Source of the DNA: Pseudoxanthomonas sp. SE1
Lineage (GTDB): Bacteria; Pseudomonadota; Gammaproteobacteria; Xanthomonadales; Xanthomonadaceae
DNA: 64,000 nucleotides
Direction of reading: 5' to 3'
Assembly: GCF_029542205.1 (NCBI RefSeq)
Contig: NZ_CP113783.1
Location: forward strand, 1,913,001 to 1,977,000
In this document: positions 51,038 to 62,666 of the stretch, piece after piece
Numbering within the stretch: the first letter of the stretch is position 1
Layout of the letters: each line of letters opens with the position of its first letter
Made by a program: the position numbers and the translations under genes
The notes under the pieces: model-generated
The model's input: the letters and a program-made list of their open reading frames with translations, nothing else
Databases searched by the model: none
Told to the model about the DNA's origin: nothing

Positions 51038-52087
51038 ATGAATTCGCCGTCGCCCCCGCTGGATCCGCGCGCCCGCCAACTGCTGCGCACGCTGATCTCG
51101 CGCTATATCCGCGACGGCGAGCCGGTGGGGTCGCAGACCCTGGCCCGGCACGCCGGGCTGGAAGTCAGTTCGGCGACGATCCGCAACATCCTCTCGGAAC
51201 TCGAGGAGGTCGGATTGCTCAGTTCGCCGCATACCTCGGCCGGGCGCATCCCGACGGCGCAGGGCTACCGCGTGTTCGTGGACAGCCTGGTGCAGGTGAA
51301 GTCGCTGGGGGACGGCGAAGTGGCCCGGCTGCGCTCCGAGCTGCCGGCCGGCGCCGGCACCCAGGCGCTGCTGGGCAACGCCTCCGAGCTGCTGTCGGCC
51401 ATGACCCATTTCGTCGGCGTGGTCAGCGTGCCGCGGCGCGAGCAGTTCGCCTTCCGCTACATCGACTTCGTCCCGCTGGATGGCCAGCGGGTGATGGCCA
51501 TCCTGGTGTTCGCCGACAACGACGTGCAGAACCGGGTGATCGAAACACGGCGCGCCTATGAGCGCCCGGAACTGGAGCGCATCGCCAACTACCTGAACAC
51601 CCAGTTCGCCGGCCGGCCGCTGTCCGAGATTCGCGCGAACCTGCTGCACGACCTGCGCAGGGCGCAGACCGAAATGGAAGGGCTGCTGGCCGAATCCATC
51701 GAACTGGCGGAGCAGGCCCTGACGCCACCCAACGACGATGTGGTGCTGGCAGGACAGACCCGGTTGATGGGGGTGCAGGAACTGTCCGACCTGGAACGGC
51801 TGCGGGACCTGTTCGAGGCCTTCGCCCGCAAGCGCGAGATCCTGCAGCTGCTGGAGCGCACGATCCGCGCGCCCGGCGTACGCATCTTCATCGGCGAGGA
51901 CACCGGCCTGGCGCCGCATGATGGCGTCTCGGTGGTGACCGCTCCGTACATGGCGGGCGGGCAGGTGCTGGGCGTGCTGGGCGTCATCGGGCCTACCCGG
52001 ATGGCCTATGACCGGGTCATCCCGGTGGTGCAGGCGGCGGCGGATGTGCTCGGCGCGGCCTTGAATCCGGAAACGCCGGCCCCATAG
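51038..52087 (+). CDS. hrcA: Heat-inducible transcription repressor HrcA
   Basis: HrcA represses chaperone genes through the CIRCE operator. The 349-residue protein has the N-terminal winged helix (ARQLLRTLISRYIRDGEPVG, SSATIRNILSELEEVGLL, SPHTSAGRIPTAQGYRVFVD) and the dimerisation and inserted domains (FRYIDFVPLDGQRVMAILVF, FIGEDTGLAPHDGVSVVTAP, GVLGVIGPTRMAYDRVIPVV). It leads the operon hrcA-grpE-dnaK-dnaJ. As no CIRCE site is present in this operon, its target is probably elsewhere (groESL in relatives), and the operon here may depend on the heat-shock sigma factor. Confidence 0.96.
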   Translation: MNSPSPPLDPRARQLLRTLISRYIRDGEPVGSQTLARHAGLEVSSATIRNILSELEEVGLLSSPHTSAGRIPTAQGYRVFVDSLVQVKSLGDGEVARLRSELPAGAGTQALLGNASELLSAMTHFVGVVSVPRREQFAFRYIDFVPLDGQRVMAILVFADNDVQNRVIETRRAYERPELERIANYLNTQFAGRPLSEIRANLLHDLRRAQTEMEGLLAESIELAEQALTPPNDDVVLAGQTRLMGVQELSDLERLRDLFEAFARKREILQLLERTIRAPGVRIFIGEDTGLAPHDGVSVVTAPYMAGGQVLGVLGVIGPTRMAYDRVIPVVQAAADVLGAALNPETPAP

Positions 52088-52129
52088 GTTGGGGCTTGGG
52101 CGGCCGGACTTGCCGCGATGGGACCCGAA

Positions 52130-52648
52130 ATGAACCAACACGAACACGATTCCGACCTGGGCGGCGGCAACGAGCCGCAGGACGTCGAAGGCGCGCTGAT
52201 CGCCGAACTGGAAACCCTCCGCAACGAAGTGGACCAGCTGCGCGCGGCGTCGCTGCTCGAGCGCGCCGACCTGGACAACCAGCGCAAGCGCGTGGCGCGC
52301 GACATCGAGCAGGCCCGCAAGTTCGCCAACGAACGCCTGCTGGGCGATCTGCTGCCGGTGTTCGACAGTCTGGATGCCGGGCTCGCAGCGGCGGGCAATG
52401 AGCCCAGTCCACTGCGCGACGGGCTTGAGCTGACATACAAGCAACTGCTGAAGGTGGCTGGCGACAACGGTCTGACCCTGCTCGACCCGGCCGGTGAAGC
52501 CTTCAACCCCGAGCACCACCAGGCCATCAGCCAGGCGGACGCGCCCGGCGCCGATCCCGGCAGCGTGGTGCAGGTGTTCCAGAAGGGCTATGTACTCAAT
52601 GGCCGTCTGCTGCGTCCGGCCCTGGTCGTCGTGGCGAAACACGACTGA
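52130..52648 (+). CDS. grpE: Nucleotide exchange factor GrpE
   Basis: GrpE releases ADP from DnaK. The 172-residue protein starts [20 protein letters not shown], has the long dimerisation helix ([40 protein letters not shown]) and the beta domain ([40 protein letters not shown]). The ATG at 52130 agrees with the xanthomonad start; an in-frame ATG at 52118 is also possible. It is 42 bases after hrcA and 104 bases before dnaK. Confidence 0.95.
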   Translation: MNQHEHDSDLGGGNEPQDVEGALIAELETLRNEVDQLRAASLLERADLDNQRKRVARDIEQARKFANERLLGDLLPVFDSLDAGLAAAGNEPSPLRDGLELTYKQLLKVAGDNGLTLLDPAGEAFNPEHHQAISQADAPGADPGSVVQVFQKGYVLNGRLLRPALVVVAKHD

Positions 52649-52752
52649 ACGCACTCGCGGGGCGCTTGAACGGCGCCATCGCACCCCTATATCGAGACCA
52701 TCCACCCGGCCACCGGCCGGATCCAGACAGAATTTGCTAGGGAGCATCCACC

Positions 52753-54669
<1,917 letters not shown>

Positions 54670-54797
54670 CGAGTGATTCGGGATTCGTGATCCGGAAGGG
54701 TGGAGCGCAAGCTCCACTTCTTCCGTCGCGGATCCTGGGCATCGGGCAGACAGTTGCTTCTGCGAATCACCCATAACCCCTCACGAATCACGGCTCC
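54670..54797 (+). repeat. Nested inverted repeats between dnaK and dnaJ
   Basis: An inner hairpin GTGGAGC GCAA GCTCCAC (54700-54717) is followed by TTCTTCC and may attenuate transcription. Outer arms of GTGATTCG type (54673-54692, GTGATTCGGGATTCGTGA) and CGAATCAC type (about 54765-54793) face each other across the spacer. Such GTGATTCGT blocks look like a second, non-GTAG repeat family. Confidence 0.55.
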
Positions 54798-55916
54798 ATG
54801 AGCAAACGCGACTACTACGAAGTCCTGGGCGTGGCCCGCGACGCCAGTGACGAAGACCTGAAGAAGGCCTATCGCCGCTGCGCCATGAAGCACCACCCGG
54901 ACCGCAACCCGGGCGATGCCGCCGCCGAGGCCGCGTTCAAGGAGTGCAAGGAGGCCTACGAGGTCCTCTCGGACGGCGCCAAGCGCCGTACCTACGACGC
55001 GCATGGACACGCCGCGTTCGAGCACGGCATGGGCGGCGGTGGTCCCGGCGCCCCCGACATGGGCGATATTTTCGGCGACATCTTCGGCAACATCTTCGGC
55101 GGGGGCGGCGCCCGCGCGGCACGTCGTGGCGCGGATGTCGGCTACGTGATGGAGCTGGACCTGGAAGAGGCCGTCGCCGGGGTCGAGAAGCGCATCGAGA
55201 TCCCCACGCTGGTCGCCTGTGCGCCCTGCAAGGGGTCCGGTTCGGCCGACGGCAAGGTGGAGACCTGCGGCACCTGCGGCGGGCGCGGCAACGTGCGCAT
55301 GCAGCGGGGCATCTTCGCCATGCAGCAGGCGTGCCCCGCCTGCGGTGGCCGGGGCCAGACCATCAGGAATCCCTGCACCGAGTGCCACGGCGCGGGCCGC
55401 GTCGAGGAAGAGAAGGTCCTGTCGGTGAAGATCCCGGCGGGCGTGGACAACGGCGACCGCATCCGCCTGACCGGCGAAGGCGAGGCCGGCCCGCCCGGCA
55501 CGCCGCCGGGCGACCTGTACGTGGAAGTGCGCGTGCGCGAACACGACATCTTCCAGCGCGATGGCGACGACCTGCACTGCGAGGTGCCGATCCGCATTTC
55601 GCAGGCGGCGCTGGGCGATACCGTGCGCGTGCCCACGTTGCGTGGCGAGGCGGAGATCCGCATTCCCGCCGAAACGCAGACCGGCAAGCTGTTCCGCCTG
55701 CGCGGCAAGGGCGTCAAGTCCGTGCGCAGCCGCAGCGAAGGCGATCTGTACTGCCGCGTGGTGGTGGAGACGCCGGTCAACCTGACGCCCGAGCAGCGCG
55801 AACTGCTGGAGAAGTTCGAGGCCACGTTCAGCGGCGACGAAGCGCGCAAGCACTCGCCGAAGTCGGCCACGTTTCTGGATGGCGTCAAGGGCTTCTGGGA
55901 CCGGATGACGTCCTGA
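54798..55916 (+). CDS. dnaJ: Chaperone DnaJ (Hsp40)
   Basis: DnaJ delivers substrates to DnaK and stimulates its ATPase. The 372-residue protein has the J domain with HPD ([10 protein letters not shown]), the Gly/Phe-rich region ([20 protein letters not shown]), four zinc-finger repeats [27 protein letters not shown] and CTECHGAGR, and the C-terminal substrate domain ([20 protein letters not shown]). It closes the hrcA-grpE-dnaK-dnaJ operon and is followed by a strong terminator. Confidence 0.97.
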   Translation: MSKRDYYEVLGVARDASDEDLKKAYRRCAMKHHPDRNPGDAAAEAAFKECKEAYEVLSDGAKRRTYDAHGHAAFEHGMGGGGPGAPDMGDIFGDIFGNIFGGGGARAARRGADVGYVMELDLEEAVAGVEKRIEIPTLVACAPCKGSGSADGKVETCGTCGGRGNVRMQRGIFAMQQACPACGGRGQTIRNPCTECHGAGRVEEEKVLSVKIPAGVDNGDRIRLTGEGEAGPPGTPPGDLYVEVRVREHDIFQRDGDDLHCEVPIRISQAALGDTVRVPTLRGEAEIRIPAETQTGKLFRLRGKGVKSVRSRSEGDLYCRVVVETPVNLTPEQRELLEKFEATFSGDEARKHSPKSATFLDGVKGFWDRMTS

Positions 55917-55968
55917 TTTCCTGCGCTACCCGCCGCCCGCGCGGGCGAGCAGCTTGTGGCATCCTGCG

Positions 55969-55996
55969 ACGGCCCCGGCGACCCCGGGGCCGTTTT
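55969..55996 (+). terminator. Rho-independent terminator after dnaJ
   Basis: The arms ACGGCCCCGG (55969-55978) and CCGGGGCCGT (55984-55993) are perfect complements with a 5-base loop and are followed by TTTTC. The terminator ends the heat-shock operon about 50 bases after the dnaJ stop. Confidence 0.9.
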
Positions 55997-56024
55997 CATT
56001 CAGTCCACGATGAAGGGAGGCCGT

Positions 56025-57911
56025 GTGCATACGAACAAGGGGAAGTGGTGGGGAGTATTGGCGCTGGTCGTGCTGGCGCCCGCATGGGCGGCCGATGACC
56101 GGCCGTTGCAGGTCGAGCGCGAGTCGACGCGATTCGTGCTCAATGCCGATGGCAGTTTCGTGCAGGAGCAGGAAACTGCGATCAAGGTGCTGAAGGACAG
56201 CGCCCTGGAAGCCGCTAAGGATGCGTCGGTCAGCTACAGCACCAGCATCCAGAAGGCCGAGGTGGTCGAAGCCTACACGTTGAAGCCGGATGGCCGCCGC
56301 GTCGATGTGCCCAAGGGCAACTACCAGGTCAGCAGCAGTTCGGGGCGGGAGGGCGATTCGCCCATCTACTCCGACCAGACGACGCTTACCGTCGTGTTCC
56401 CGGAACTCGCCGTCGGCGACATCACGGTGTTCACGTACCGGGTGACGGCCACCCAGCCGATGTTTCCGGGCCATTTCTCGGTGATCCGCAATTACAGCCC
56501 GGCCGCGTACTACGGCGACGTGCAGGTGACCATCGATGCGCCGGAGGCGATGCAGGCCACGTGGCGCAACTGGCAGATGACCCAGCCCGCGGTCCAAACG
56601 CGCGACGGCCGCCGGATCGTGCGCTGGCAATGGAGCAACCGCCAGCCAGTCGACCGCGAGAGCCTGCGCGATACGGTCTTCACCGCCGACCGCTACCCGG
56701 GCTACGCGTTCTCCACCTTCGCCAGTTACGCCGACATCGCGGCGGCCTACGGTGGCCCGGCCAACGCCAAGGCCGCACTGACGCCCCGGTTGCGCACGCT
56801 CGCCGCGGAGATCTCGGGCAAGAGCAAGGACCCGCGCGAGACGGCGAAGAAGCTCTACGAATGGGTCTCCACGAAGATCACCTATGCGGGTAACTGCATC
56901 GGCCTGGGCGCCGTGGTGCCGCGCGACCTGGACGTGGTCCTCGACAACCGCATGGGCGACTGCAAGGACCACGCGACCCTGCTGCAAGCGCTGCTGAAGG
57001 CGCGCGGCATCGACAGCACCCAGGCGCTGATCAATGCGGGAGGCACGTACACACTGCCGGACATCCCAGTCGCGTCGGTCGTCAACCACGTGATCAACTA
57101 CATCCCCAGCCTGGACCTGTACGTGGACTCCACCGCGGCCACGGCACCCTTCGGCAGCCTGCCGGACGGCGCTGCTGGAAAGCCGGTGCTGCTGGTGGAC
57201 GGCCATCGCGACGGCGCCACGACGCCGGCGACGCAGGTGGGCTCGGAATGGCAGAAGTTGCGCACGGCCATTCGCATCCAGCCCGACGGCTCGATCAAGG
57301 GCACGCAGCGGGTGGAACTGAGCGGGCGCATGGCCGTCGCGGCGCGGTCGCAGTTCCGCAACTTTGGCGCGGGCGACGCCGACAAGCTGGTCCGCAACTA
57401 CTTCCGGGGGAACGCCCTGACCGCGAACGGCAAGGTGACGTACGACGATCCGGTGCCGATGCTGGAGACCTTCAACATGGAGGCGGACTTCGAGGTCGAC
57501 CGGATGATTCCGACGACCGGCGGCTTCCAGGTGCAGCCCTGGTTCCTCAGTTTCACCCCGGTCTCCATGCTGGTGGCCTCGCAGCTCGGCGACCCGGACC
57601 AGCCGGAAGGCGAGAGCAGTTGCGGCGCTTACCACTCGGACGAGGAATACACGTTCGAGTTTCCTGCCTTGATGCGGATCATCGCCGTGCCGAAGGACGT
57701 CAGCCTGCACGAGGGTACGCTGAGCTACGCCTCGACGTTCCGCCAGGAAGGCACCCGCTTGTATGTCCGGCGCACACTGGATGACCGGACGCCGGGACCG
57801 GTGTGCTCGCCCGAGTACAACGAGGGTTTCTCCCAGGTCATGCGGAAGATCATGCCCGACCTGCGCGCGCAGGTGGTCTACCTGACAGAGGAAGGAGCGG
57901 TGAAGCAGTGA
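56025..57911 (+). CDS. Exported DUF3857 / transglutaminase-like protein
   Basis: This protein of 628 residues has a DUF3857 domain (LNADGSFVQEQETAIKVL, DQTTLTVVFPELAVGDITVF) followed by a transglutaminase-like core with the catalytic-cysteine motif MGDCKDHATLLQALLKARG. An N-terminal signal peptide (KWWGVLALVVLAPAWAADD) exports it. The GTG at 56025 is chosen because AAGGGAGG (56013-56020) lies just before it; an in-frame ATG at 56010 is the alternative. A C-terminal beta region follows. The substrate is unknown; related proteins are usually annotated as peptidase or transglutaminase. It is followed 10 bases later by the prephenate dehydrogenase gene. Confidence 0.88.
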   Translation: MHTNKGKWWGVLALVVLAPAWAADDRPLQVERESTRFVLNADGSFVQEQETAIKVLKDSALEAAKDASVSYSTSIQKAEVVEAYTLKPDGRRVDVPKGNYQVSSSSGREGDSPIYSDQTTLTVVFPELAVGDITVFTYRVTATQPMFPGHFSVIRNYSPAAYYGDVQVTIDAPEAMQATWRNWQMTQPAVQTRDGRRIVRWQWSNRQPVDRESLRDTVFTADRYPGYAFSTFASYADIAAAYGGPANAKAALTPRLRTLAAEISGKSKDPRETAKKLYEWVSTKITYAGNCIGLGAVVPRDLDVVLDNRMGDCKDHATLLQALLKARGIDSTQALINAGGTYTLPDIPVASVVNHVINYIPSLDLYVDSTAATAPFGSLPDGAAGKPVLLVDGHRDGATTPATQVGSEWQKLRTAIRIQPDGSIKGTQRVELSGRMAVAARSQFRNFGAGDADKLVRNYFRGNALTANGKVTYDDPVPMLETFNMEADFEVDRMIPTTGGFQVQPWFLSFTPVSMLVASQLGDPDQPEGESSCGAYHSDEEYTFEFPALMRIIAVPKDVSLHEGTLSYASTFRQEGTRLYVRRTLDDRTPGPVCSPEYNEGFSQVMRKIMPDLRAQVVYLTEEGAVKQ

Positions 57912-57921
57912 GCGCCGCTCG

Positions 57922-59046
57922 GTGCAGCGCGTGACGCCCAATCTCTCTCCGCTGATCGGCATCGTCGGCAGCGCAGGCGCCTATGGCCGCTGGCTGCAGC
58001 ATTTCTTCCGCGTGCGCATGGGTCTGGAGGTCATCGGCCACGACCCGGCCGATCCCGCCTCGGCAGACGAGGTCGAACTCGTGCGGCGGGCGGACGTCCT
58101 GGTTTTCTCGGCGCCGATCCGCCACACCGGGGCGCTGGTCGCCCGGTATGCGGCGCTTGCCGGGGGAAGCGAGGCTGGCCGGTTGTGGCTGGATGTCACC
58201 TCGATCAAGGCTGTGCCGGTAGCGGCGATGCTGGCCTCGCGCGCCGAGGTGGTCGGCCTGCATCCGATGACCGCGCCGCCCAAGGCCCCGACCCTGAAGG
58301 GCAGGGTGATGGTGGTCTGCGAGGCGCGCCTCGACACATGGCGGCCTTGGGTGGTGTCGCTCCTTGCTGCAATCGAGGCCGAGTGCGTGCAGGCGACGCC
58401 GGAGCAGCACGACCGGGTCATGGCACTCGTGCAGGCCATGGTGCATGCCTCGCATCTGGCCCAGGCGGGCGTATTGCGCGGGCAGGCGGCACGGGTCGGT
58501 GACCTGGCGGCGTTGATGCCGTTCCGCTCCGCCTCCTTCGAGATGGATGCGGCGATCATCGCGCGCATCCTGTCGTTGAACCCGGCCATCTACGAAGACA
58601 TCCAGTTCGGGAATCCTTATGCCGCCGAAACATTGCGGGCGCTGGGTGCGCAGATCACCCGGATGGCGTCCCTGGTCGGTGAGGGAACGGACAAGGCGCG
58701 CGCGGCGTTCCGCGAGGAATTCCTGCGCGAGAACCGCGACGCCTTCGGCGACACGACACTGGCCGAGGGCAACTACAGTTACGAACGCATCGGCTACCTG
58801 CTGGCCGATCTTGCCGGCGCGCAGGCGCTCAGCGTGCACCTGCCGGAAGACAGGCCGGGCTCCCTGCGTGCGCTGTTGCATGTGTTCGAGCGGCACGCCG
58901 TCAGCCTGTCATCGATCCATTCATCGCGCACGCCGGAGGGCGAGGTGCATTTCCGCATCGGATTCGACGCGGACGTGGACCCCATGGCGCTGGCACGCGT
59001 AGTGGGCGACATCAACGGCGCGGGCCTGGGGAAGGTGTTGGCGTGA
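57922..59046 (+). CDS. Prephenate dehydrogenase with C-terminal ACT domain
   Basis: This enzyme converts prephenate to 4-hydroxyphenylpyruvate in tyrosine synthesis. The protein of 374 residues has an N-terminal nucleotide-binding site written GIVGSAGAYGRWLQHFF, with AGAYGRW resembling TyrA proteins fused to or derived from chorismate mutase. VLVFSAPIRHTGALV, DVTSIKAVPVAAML and EVVGLHPMTAPPK follow, then a helical dimer domain and a C-terminal ACT domain (LSVHLPEDRPGSLRALLHVF) that probably binds tyrosine for feedback control. No chorismate mutase domain is present. The start is GTG at 57922 or 57931; the second gives MTPNLSPLIGIVGS. Confidence 0.88.
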   Translation: MQRVTPNLSPLIGIVGSAGAYGRWLQHFFRVRMGLEVIGHDPADPASADEVELVRRADVLVFSAPIRHTGALVARYAALAGGSEAGRLWLDVTSIKAVPVAAMLASRAEVVGLHPMTAPPKAPTLKGRVMVVCEARLDTWRPWVVSLLAAIEAECVQATPEQHDRVMALVQAMVHASHLAQAGVLRGQAARVGDLAALMPFRSASFEMDAAIIARILSLNPAIYEDIQFGNPYAAETLRALGAQITRMASLVGEGTDKARAAFREEFLRENRDAFGDTTLAEGNYSYERIGYLLADLAGAQALSVHLPEDRPGSLRALLHVFERHAVSLSSIHSSRTPEGEVHFRIGFDADVDPMALARVVGDINGAGLGKVLA

Positions 59047-59756
59047 GCGCGCCGACGGAGGCGGTGTCGTTGACCATCTGCGATGTACTCGCGGGCAAGG
59101 CGGTCGAATTCACCCGTTCCGGCAGCCGCAGCGCGATAGCGAAATCACCGCTGGAGGGCAGGCAGCGGATCACCACGCTCGGCATTGCGGGTGACGAGCA
59201 GGGCGACCTGCGCGTGCATGGCGGGCCGGACAAGGCCATCCATCACTACCCCGCGGACCACTACGACCGATGGCGCGACGATATCGGGGCGCATCCATTG
59301 CTCGATGCTCCCGGTGCATTCGGCGAGAACATCAGTACCCACGGCATGACCGAAGATGCGATCTGTCTTGGCGACCGCTTCCGGTTGGGGACGGCGCTGG
59401 TGGAGGTATCCCAGTCCCGGCAGCCATGCTGGAAACTGTCGGACCGTTTCGCCGTGCCCGACATGGCCCGTCGCGTGCAGGATGCGGGGCGGACCGGCTG
59501 GTACTACCGCGTGCTCGAAGAGGGCGACGTGCAGGCAGGTGACCGCATGACGCTGGAGGCGCGGCCACATCCCGCTTGGCCACTCGCGCGCCTGATCGAT
59601 CTGCTGTACCGGCGATCGCCAGAGCCCGCCCTGCTACGCGATGTTCTGGTGTTGCCGCTGGTGTCGTCATGGCGGACGTTGTTCGAGCGCCGCCTTGCGC
59701 AGGGCGCGGTCGAGGATTGGCGTAAACGGTTGACGGGCGCGTCTTCGCACGAATGA
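59043..59756 (+). CDS. MOSC-domain protein (YiiM-like)
   Basis: This protein of 237 residues has a MOSC domain, the sulfur-carrier/molybdenum-cofactor-binding fold, followed by a 3-alpha C-terminal domain as in YiiM. Key segments are HGGPDKAIHHYPADHYDRWR, GAFGENISTHGM, and SQSRQPCWKLSDRF with the conserved cysteine. YiiM relatives reduce N-hydroxylated compounds with molybdenum cofactor. The GTG start at 59043 overlaps the stop of the prephenate dehydrogenase gene (GTGA), so they are coupled, although no metabolic link is obvious. Confidence 0.9.
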   Translation: MSAPTEAVSLTICDVLAGKAVEFTRSGSRSAIAKSPLEGRQRITTLGIAGDEQGDLRVHGGPDKAIHHYPADHYDRWRDDIGAHPLLDAPGAFGENISTHGMTEDAICLGDRFRLGTALVEVSQSRQPCWKLSDRFAVPDMARRVQDAGRTGWYYRVLEEGDVQAGDRMTLEARPHPAWPLARLIDLLYRRSPEPALLRDVLVLPLVSSWRTLFERRLAQGAVEDWRKRLTGASSHE

Positions 59757-59836
59757 CGCAACGCACGGCGCTTGGGTCCCGGCCTTCATCGCGTCGCCGG
59801 GTCGCGCTGGCATCAAGCCCCCGCTACCATGCCTGC

Positions 59837-60556
59837 ATGGACACTTCCCCGATACGTCTCCTGATCCATGGTGCCTCCGGCCGGATGGGGCAGGCCCTGC
59901 TTCGCCTGGCGGCCGAGCAGCCAACGCTGTACCAGACCGTGGCGGCCGTGACACGGCGCGCACCCTCGCAGCGTGTGGTCGACGGCGTGCCGCACTTTGC
60001 GGCCAGCGAACTGGCGGGCGTGCCCGACTTCGATGCGGCGATCGACTTCAGCCTGCCCGACGGGTTCGACCCGGTGTTGGCGCTGTGTACCGCCCGTGGC
60101 CGGGCGCTGGTCTCCGGCACCACCGGCATATCCCCCGCGCAACAGGAAGCATTGGCCGCGGCCAGTGGGCGCATTCCCTTGGTGTGGGCGACGAATTTCA
60201 GCCTGGGTGTGGCGGTGCTGGCCGACGTGGTCGAACGCGTGGCGGCGGCGTTGCCTGGGTGGGACGTGGACATCGTGGAGTCTCACCATGTCCACAAGAA
60301 GGATGCCCCGTCCGGCACCGCATTGACGCTGGGACAGGCCGCCGGCAGCGCGGGCGCGCAGGTGCATTACGCCAGCCTGCGGGCCGGCGACATTGTCGGT
60401 GAACATACCGTGCAGTTCGCCGGGCTCGGCGAGCGCATCGAGCTGACCCACCGTGCCACGCATCGCGATGTCTTCGCGCGCGGTGCCCTGCACGTGGCGC
60501 GCGTGTTGGCGGGACGTCCGCCCGGCGCCTATCAGGTGCGGGATCTGCTGGATTGA
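59837..60556 (+). CDS. dapB: 4-hydroxy-tetrahydrodipicolinate reductase
   Basis: This enzyme acts in the lysine and diaminopimelate pathway. The protein of 239 residues has the NAD(P)-binding motif IHGASGRMGQALL, SGTTGISPAQQEAL, and the catalytic block ESHHVHKKDAPSGTAL with the histidine and lysine of the active site, then GEHTVQFAGLGERIELTH. The ATG at 59837 is 6 bases after TACCAT (59825-59830), a possible -10, suggesting a leaderless mRNA. An in-frame start is open upstream but overlaps the MOSC gene end. It is separate from the other diaminopimelate genes. Confidence 0.95.
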   Translation: MDTSPIRLLIHGASGRMGQALLRLAAEQPTLYQTVAAVTRRAPSQRVVDGVPHFAASELAGVPDFDAAIDFSLPDGFDPVLALCTARGRALVSGTTGISPAQQEALAAASGRIPLVWATNFSLGVAVLADVVERVAAALPGWDVDIVESHHVHKKDAPSGTALTLGQAAGSAGAQVHYASLRAGDIVGEHTVQFAGLGERIELTHRATHRDVFARGALHVARVLAGRPPGAYQVRDLLD

Positions 60557-60667
60557 AGGCGGGCCGGCCGCGCCGATACGGACGCCGGAATATGAACACG
60601 CCTCGCTGCAGCAGGCGCTGTCCGTCGGGCGGGCAAAAAAACGGTGGCGCTGAACAGGCCATCCCCG

Positions 60668-60781
60668 TACAATTCCCGCTCGCCTGTTACCCATCGCCAC
60701 GGACCGGATAAATGCCGCGTTCGCGGTTTCTTGCAGCCGCAAGTCGGTGGGGCAGGGTTCCTCCACCCCAAGGCGAACCCC
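60668..60781 (+). promoter_or_regulatory. Promoter and leader region of carAB
   Basis: TACAAT at 60668-60673 (in CCCGTACAATTCCCGC) is a good -10. The leader of about 100 bases before the GTG of carA can form CCGCG TT CGCGG (60713-60724), CTTGC / GCAAG (about 60731-60744) and TGGGG / CCCCA (about 60749-60771) hairpins. Its role (for instance pyrimidine or arginine control) is not known. Confidence 0.5.
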
Positions 60782-61906
60782 GTGACACGACCCGCAATTC
60801 TCGTACTCGAAGACGGCACCGTATTCGAGGGCGACTCCGTAGGCGCCGACGGCCTTTCGGTCGGCGAAGTGGTGTTCAACACCGCGATGACCGGCTATCA
60901 GGAAATCCTGACCGATCCGTCCTACGCCCGCCAACTGGTCACCCTGACCTATCCCCACATCGGCAATACAGGCTGCACCGACCAGGACGACGAAGCGTCC
61001 AAGGTCTGGTGCGCCGGTCTTATCGTGCGCGACGTGCCGCGCCGCCCCAGCAACTGGCGCAGCCAGCAGGCGCTGCCGGAGTGGCTGCAGTCGCGCGGCA
61101 TCGTGGCCATTGCCGGCATCGACACCCGCAAGCTGACGCGCATCCTGCGCGAGCGCGGCGCGCAGAATGGCGCGCTGATGGCGGGCGACGGCATCAACGC
61201 GGAGATGGCGCTGGAAGCGGCCCGCAAGTTCCCCGGCCTGAAGGGCATGGACCTGGCCAAGGTGGTCAGCACAGACAAACCGTATCCGTGGCGCGACGGC
61301 CAGCTGGACCTGGACCGCAACGCCTTCGTGCAGGCGCCGGCGAAGTTCAAGGTCGTGGCGTACGACTTCGGCGTGAAGCACAACATCCTGCGCATGCTGG
61401 CCGAACGCGGTTGCGACGTGACCGTGGTGCCCGCGCAGACCAGCGCCGCCGACGTGCTCGCGCTGCAGCCGGATGGCGTGTTCCTGTCCAACGGCCCGGG
61501 CGATCCGGCGCCGTGCGACTACGCCATCACGGCCATCCGCGAGTTCATCGCCAGGAAAATCCCGACCTTCGGCATCTGCCTGGGCCATCAGTTGCTGGCG
61601 CTCGCCGCAGGCGCGCAGACCATGAAGATGGGCCACGGCCACCACGGCGCCAACCACCCGGTGCAGGACATCGACACGGGCCGCGTGATGATCACCTCGC
61701 AGAACCACGGCTTCGCGGTGGATGAAGCGACGCTGCCGGCCAACGTGCGCGTGATCCATCGTTCGCTGTTCGACGGCACCAACCAGGGCATCGAACTGAC
61801 GGACGCACCCGCGTTCTCGTTCCAGGGGCATCCGGAGGCATCGCCGGGGCCGCATGACGTAGCGCCGCTGTTCGACCGGTTCGTGGCCTCGATGGAGGCG
61901 CGCTGA
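60782..61906 (+). CDS. carA: Carbamoyl phosphate synthetase, small (glutaminase) subunit
   Basis: CarA hydrolyses glutamine and passes ammonia to CarB for pyrimidine and arginine synthesis. The protein of 374 residues has the N-terminal CPSase domain ([54 protein letters not shown]) and a class I glutaminase domain with FLSNGPGDP, the cysteine nucleophile in [12 protein letters not shown], and [10 protein letters not shown] with the catalytic histidine and glutamate. The start is GTG at 60782 and matches the conserved beginning [11 protein letters not shown]. It overlaps the next gene by one base (TGATG). Confidence 0.96.
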   Translation: MTRPAILVLEDGTVFEGDSVGADGLSVGEVVFNTAMTGYQEILTDPSYARQLVTLTYPHIGNTGCTDQDDEASKVWCAGLIVRDVPRRPSNWRSQQALPEWLQSRGIVAIAGIDTRKLTRILRERGAQNGALMAGDGINAEMALEAARKFPGLKGMDLAKVVSTDKPYPWRDGQLDLDRNAFVQAPAKFKVVAYDFGVKHNILRMLAERGCDVTVVPAQTSAADVLALQPDGVFLSNGPGDPAPCDYAITAIREFIARKIPTFGICLGHQLLALAAGAQTMKMGHGHHGANHPVQDIDTGRVMITSQNHGFAVDEATLPANVRVIHRSLFDGTNQGIELTDAPAFSFQGHPEASPGPHDVAPLFDRFVASMEAR

Positions 61907-62535
61907 TGCGCGTGCGCCTTGCCGCCGCCGCATTGATCGCGTTCGCCCTGCCATTGGCCATGCCGGCCCTGGCCGCCACGCCGGGCGAGAAGCAGATCGA
62001 CGAGATGACCGACGTGCTGGTCAGCATGCTACCGGTCGGCGCCATCATGGAAGAGGCGGCCGGCGAGAATCCCGCCTGGCCGGTGCAGGACAAGCCCGAT
62101 GCCGTCACGCCCGTGCAGTTGGCCTGCCTGCGCAGCGAACTTTCCCGCGACGGCTTCCGCCGAGTGAAGCGGGCTGAAGTGGCCGAGTACGCACAGGCAC
62201 ATCCGGGCCGGTTCGCCGAAGAACTGCAGCTGGCGCGTACGGCGGCGCCGGTGTTCGGCAGCATCGTGCAGGCGGGCATCGCCTCGGCGAAGACGGACAC
62301 CGACCTGGATCCCGCCGACCTGATGCGGACGGCCAGTGCCGACCAGTTGCTGGCGCTGCTCACCATCGCGCGCGATCCCCAGTACCGCGATTTCCGCGCG
62401 TTGAGTGGCTTCGGCGATGTGCTCGCTGGCGACGGCGGCAAGGCCGACGGCAAGTCGGTGGGCGAGATGGCGGCCATCAAGATGATGTTCCAGGGCATGA
62501 AGGCGTGCGATGTGTCGCCAGGCGCCCTGATGTGA
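61906..62535 (+). CDS. Small exported protein of unknown function inserted between carA and carB
   Basis: This protein of 209 residues has a signal peptide (LAAAALIAFALPLAMPALAA) and a helical mature part, among it GEKQIDEMTDVLVSMLPVGA, a loop with QLACLRSELSRDGFRRVKRA and the C-terminal FQGMKACDVSPGALM. Two cysteines (ACLR and ACDV) could pair in the periplasm. The family was not recognised. Its ATG overlaps the carA stop (TGATG), so it is translationally coupled to a cytoplasmic pyrimidine/arginine enzyme, which is odd for an exported protein. 131 bases separate it from carB. Confidence 0.82.
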   Translation: MRVRLAAAALIAFALPLAMPALAATPGEKQIDEMTDVLVSMLPVGAIMEEAAGENPAWPVQDKPDAVTPVQLACLRSELSRDGFRRVKRAEVAEYAQAHPGRFAEELQLARTAAPVFGSIVQAGIASAKTDTDLDPADLMRTASADQLLALLTIARDPQYRDFRALSGFGDVLAGDGGKADGKSVGEMAAIKMMFQGMKACDVSPGALM

Positions 62536-62666
62536 TGTGCACCCGTGCGCGCCCGTGCGCGCCGGGAAAAGAGGTGGAGCGTGGTCCGTCCATCGCCCCT
62601 GCCGGACGCGCCCCTGGAGCAGATGCCCAGGGTGGCGGCCCCACACAATCCGAGAAGTAGATTCCC

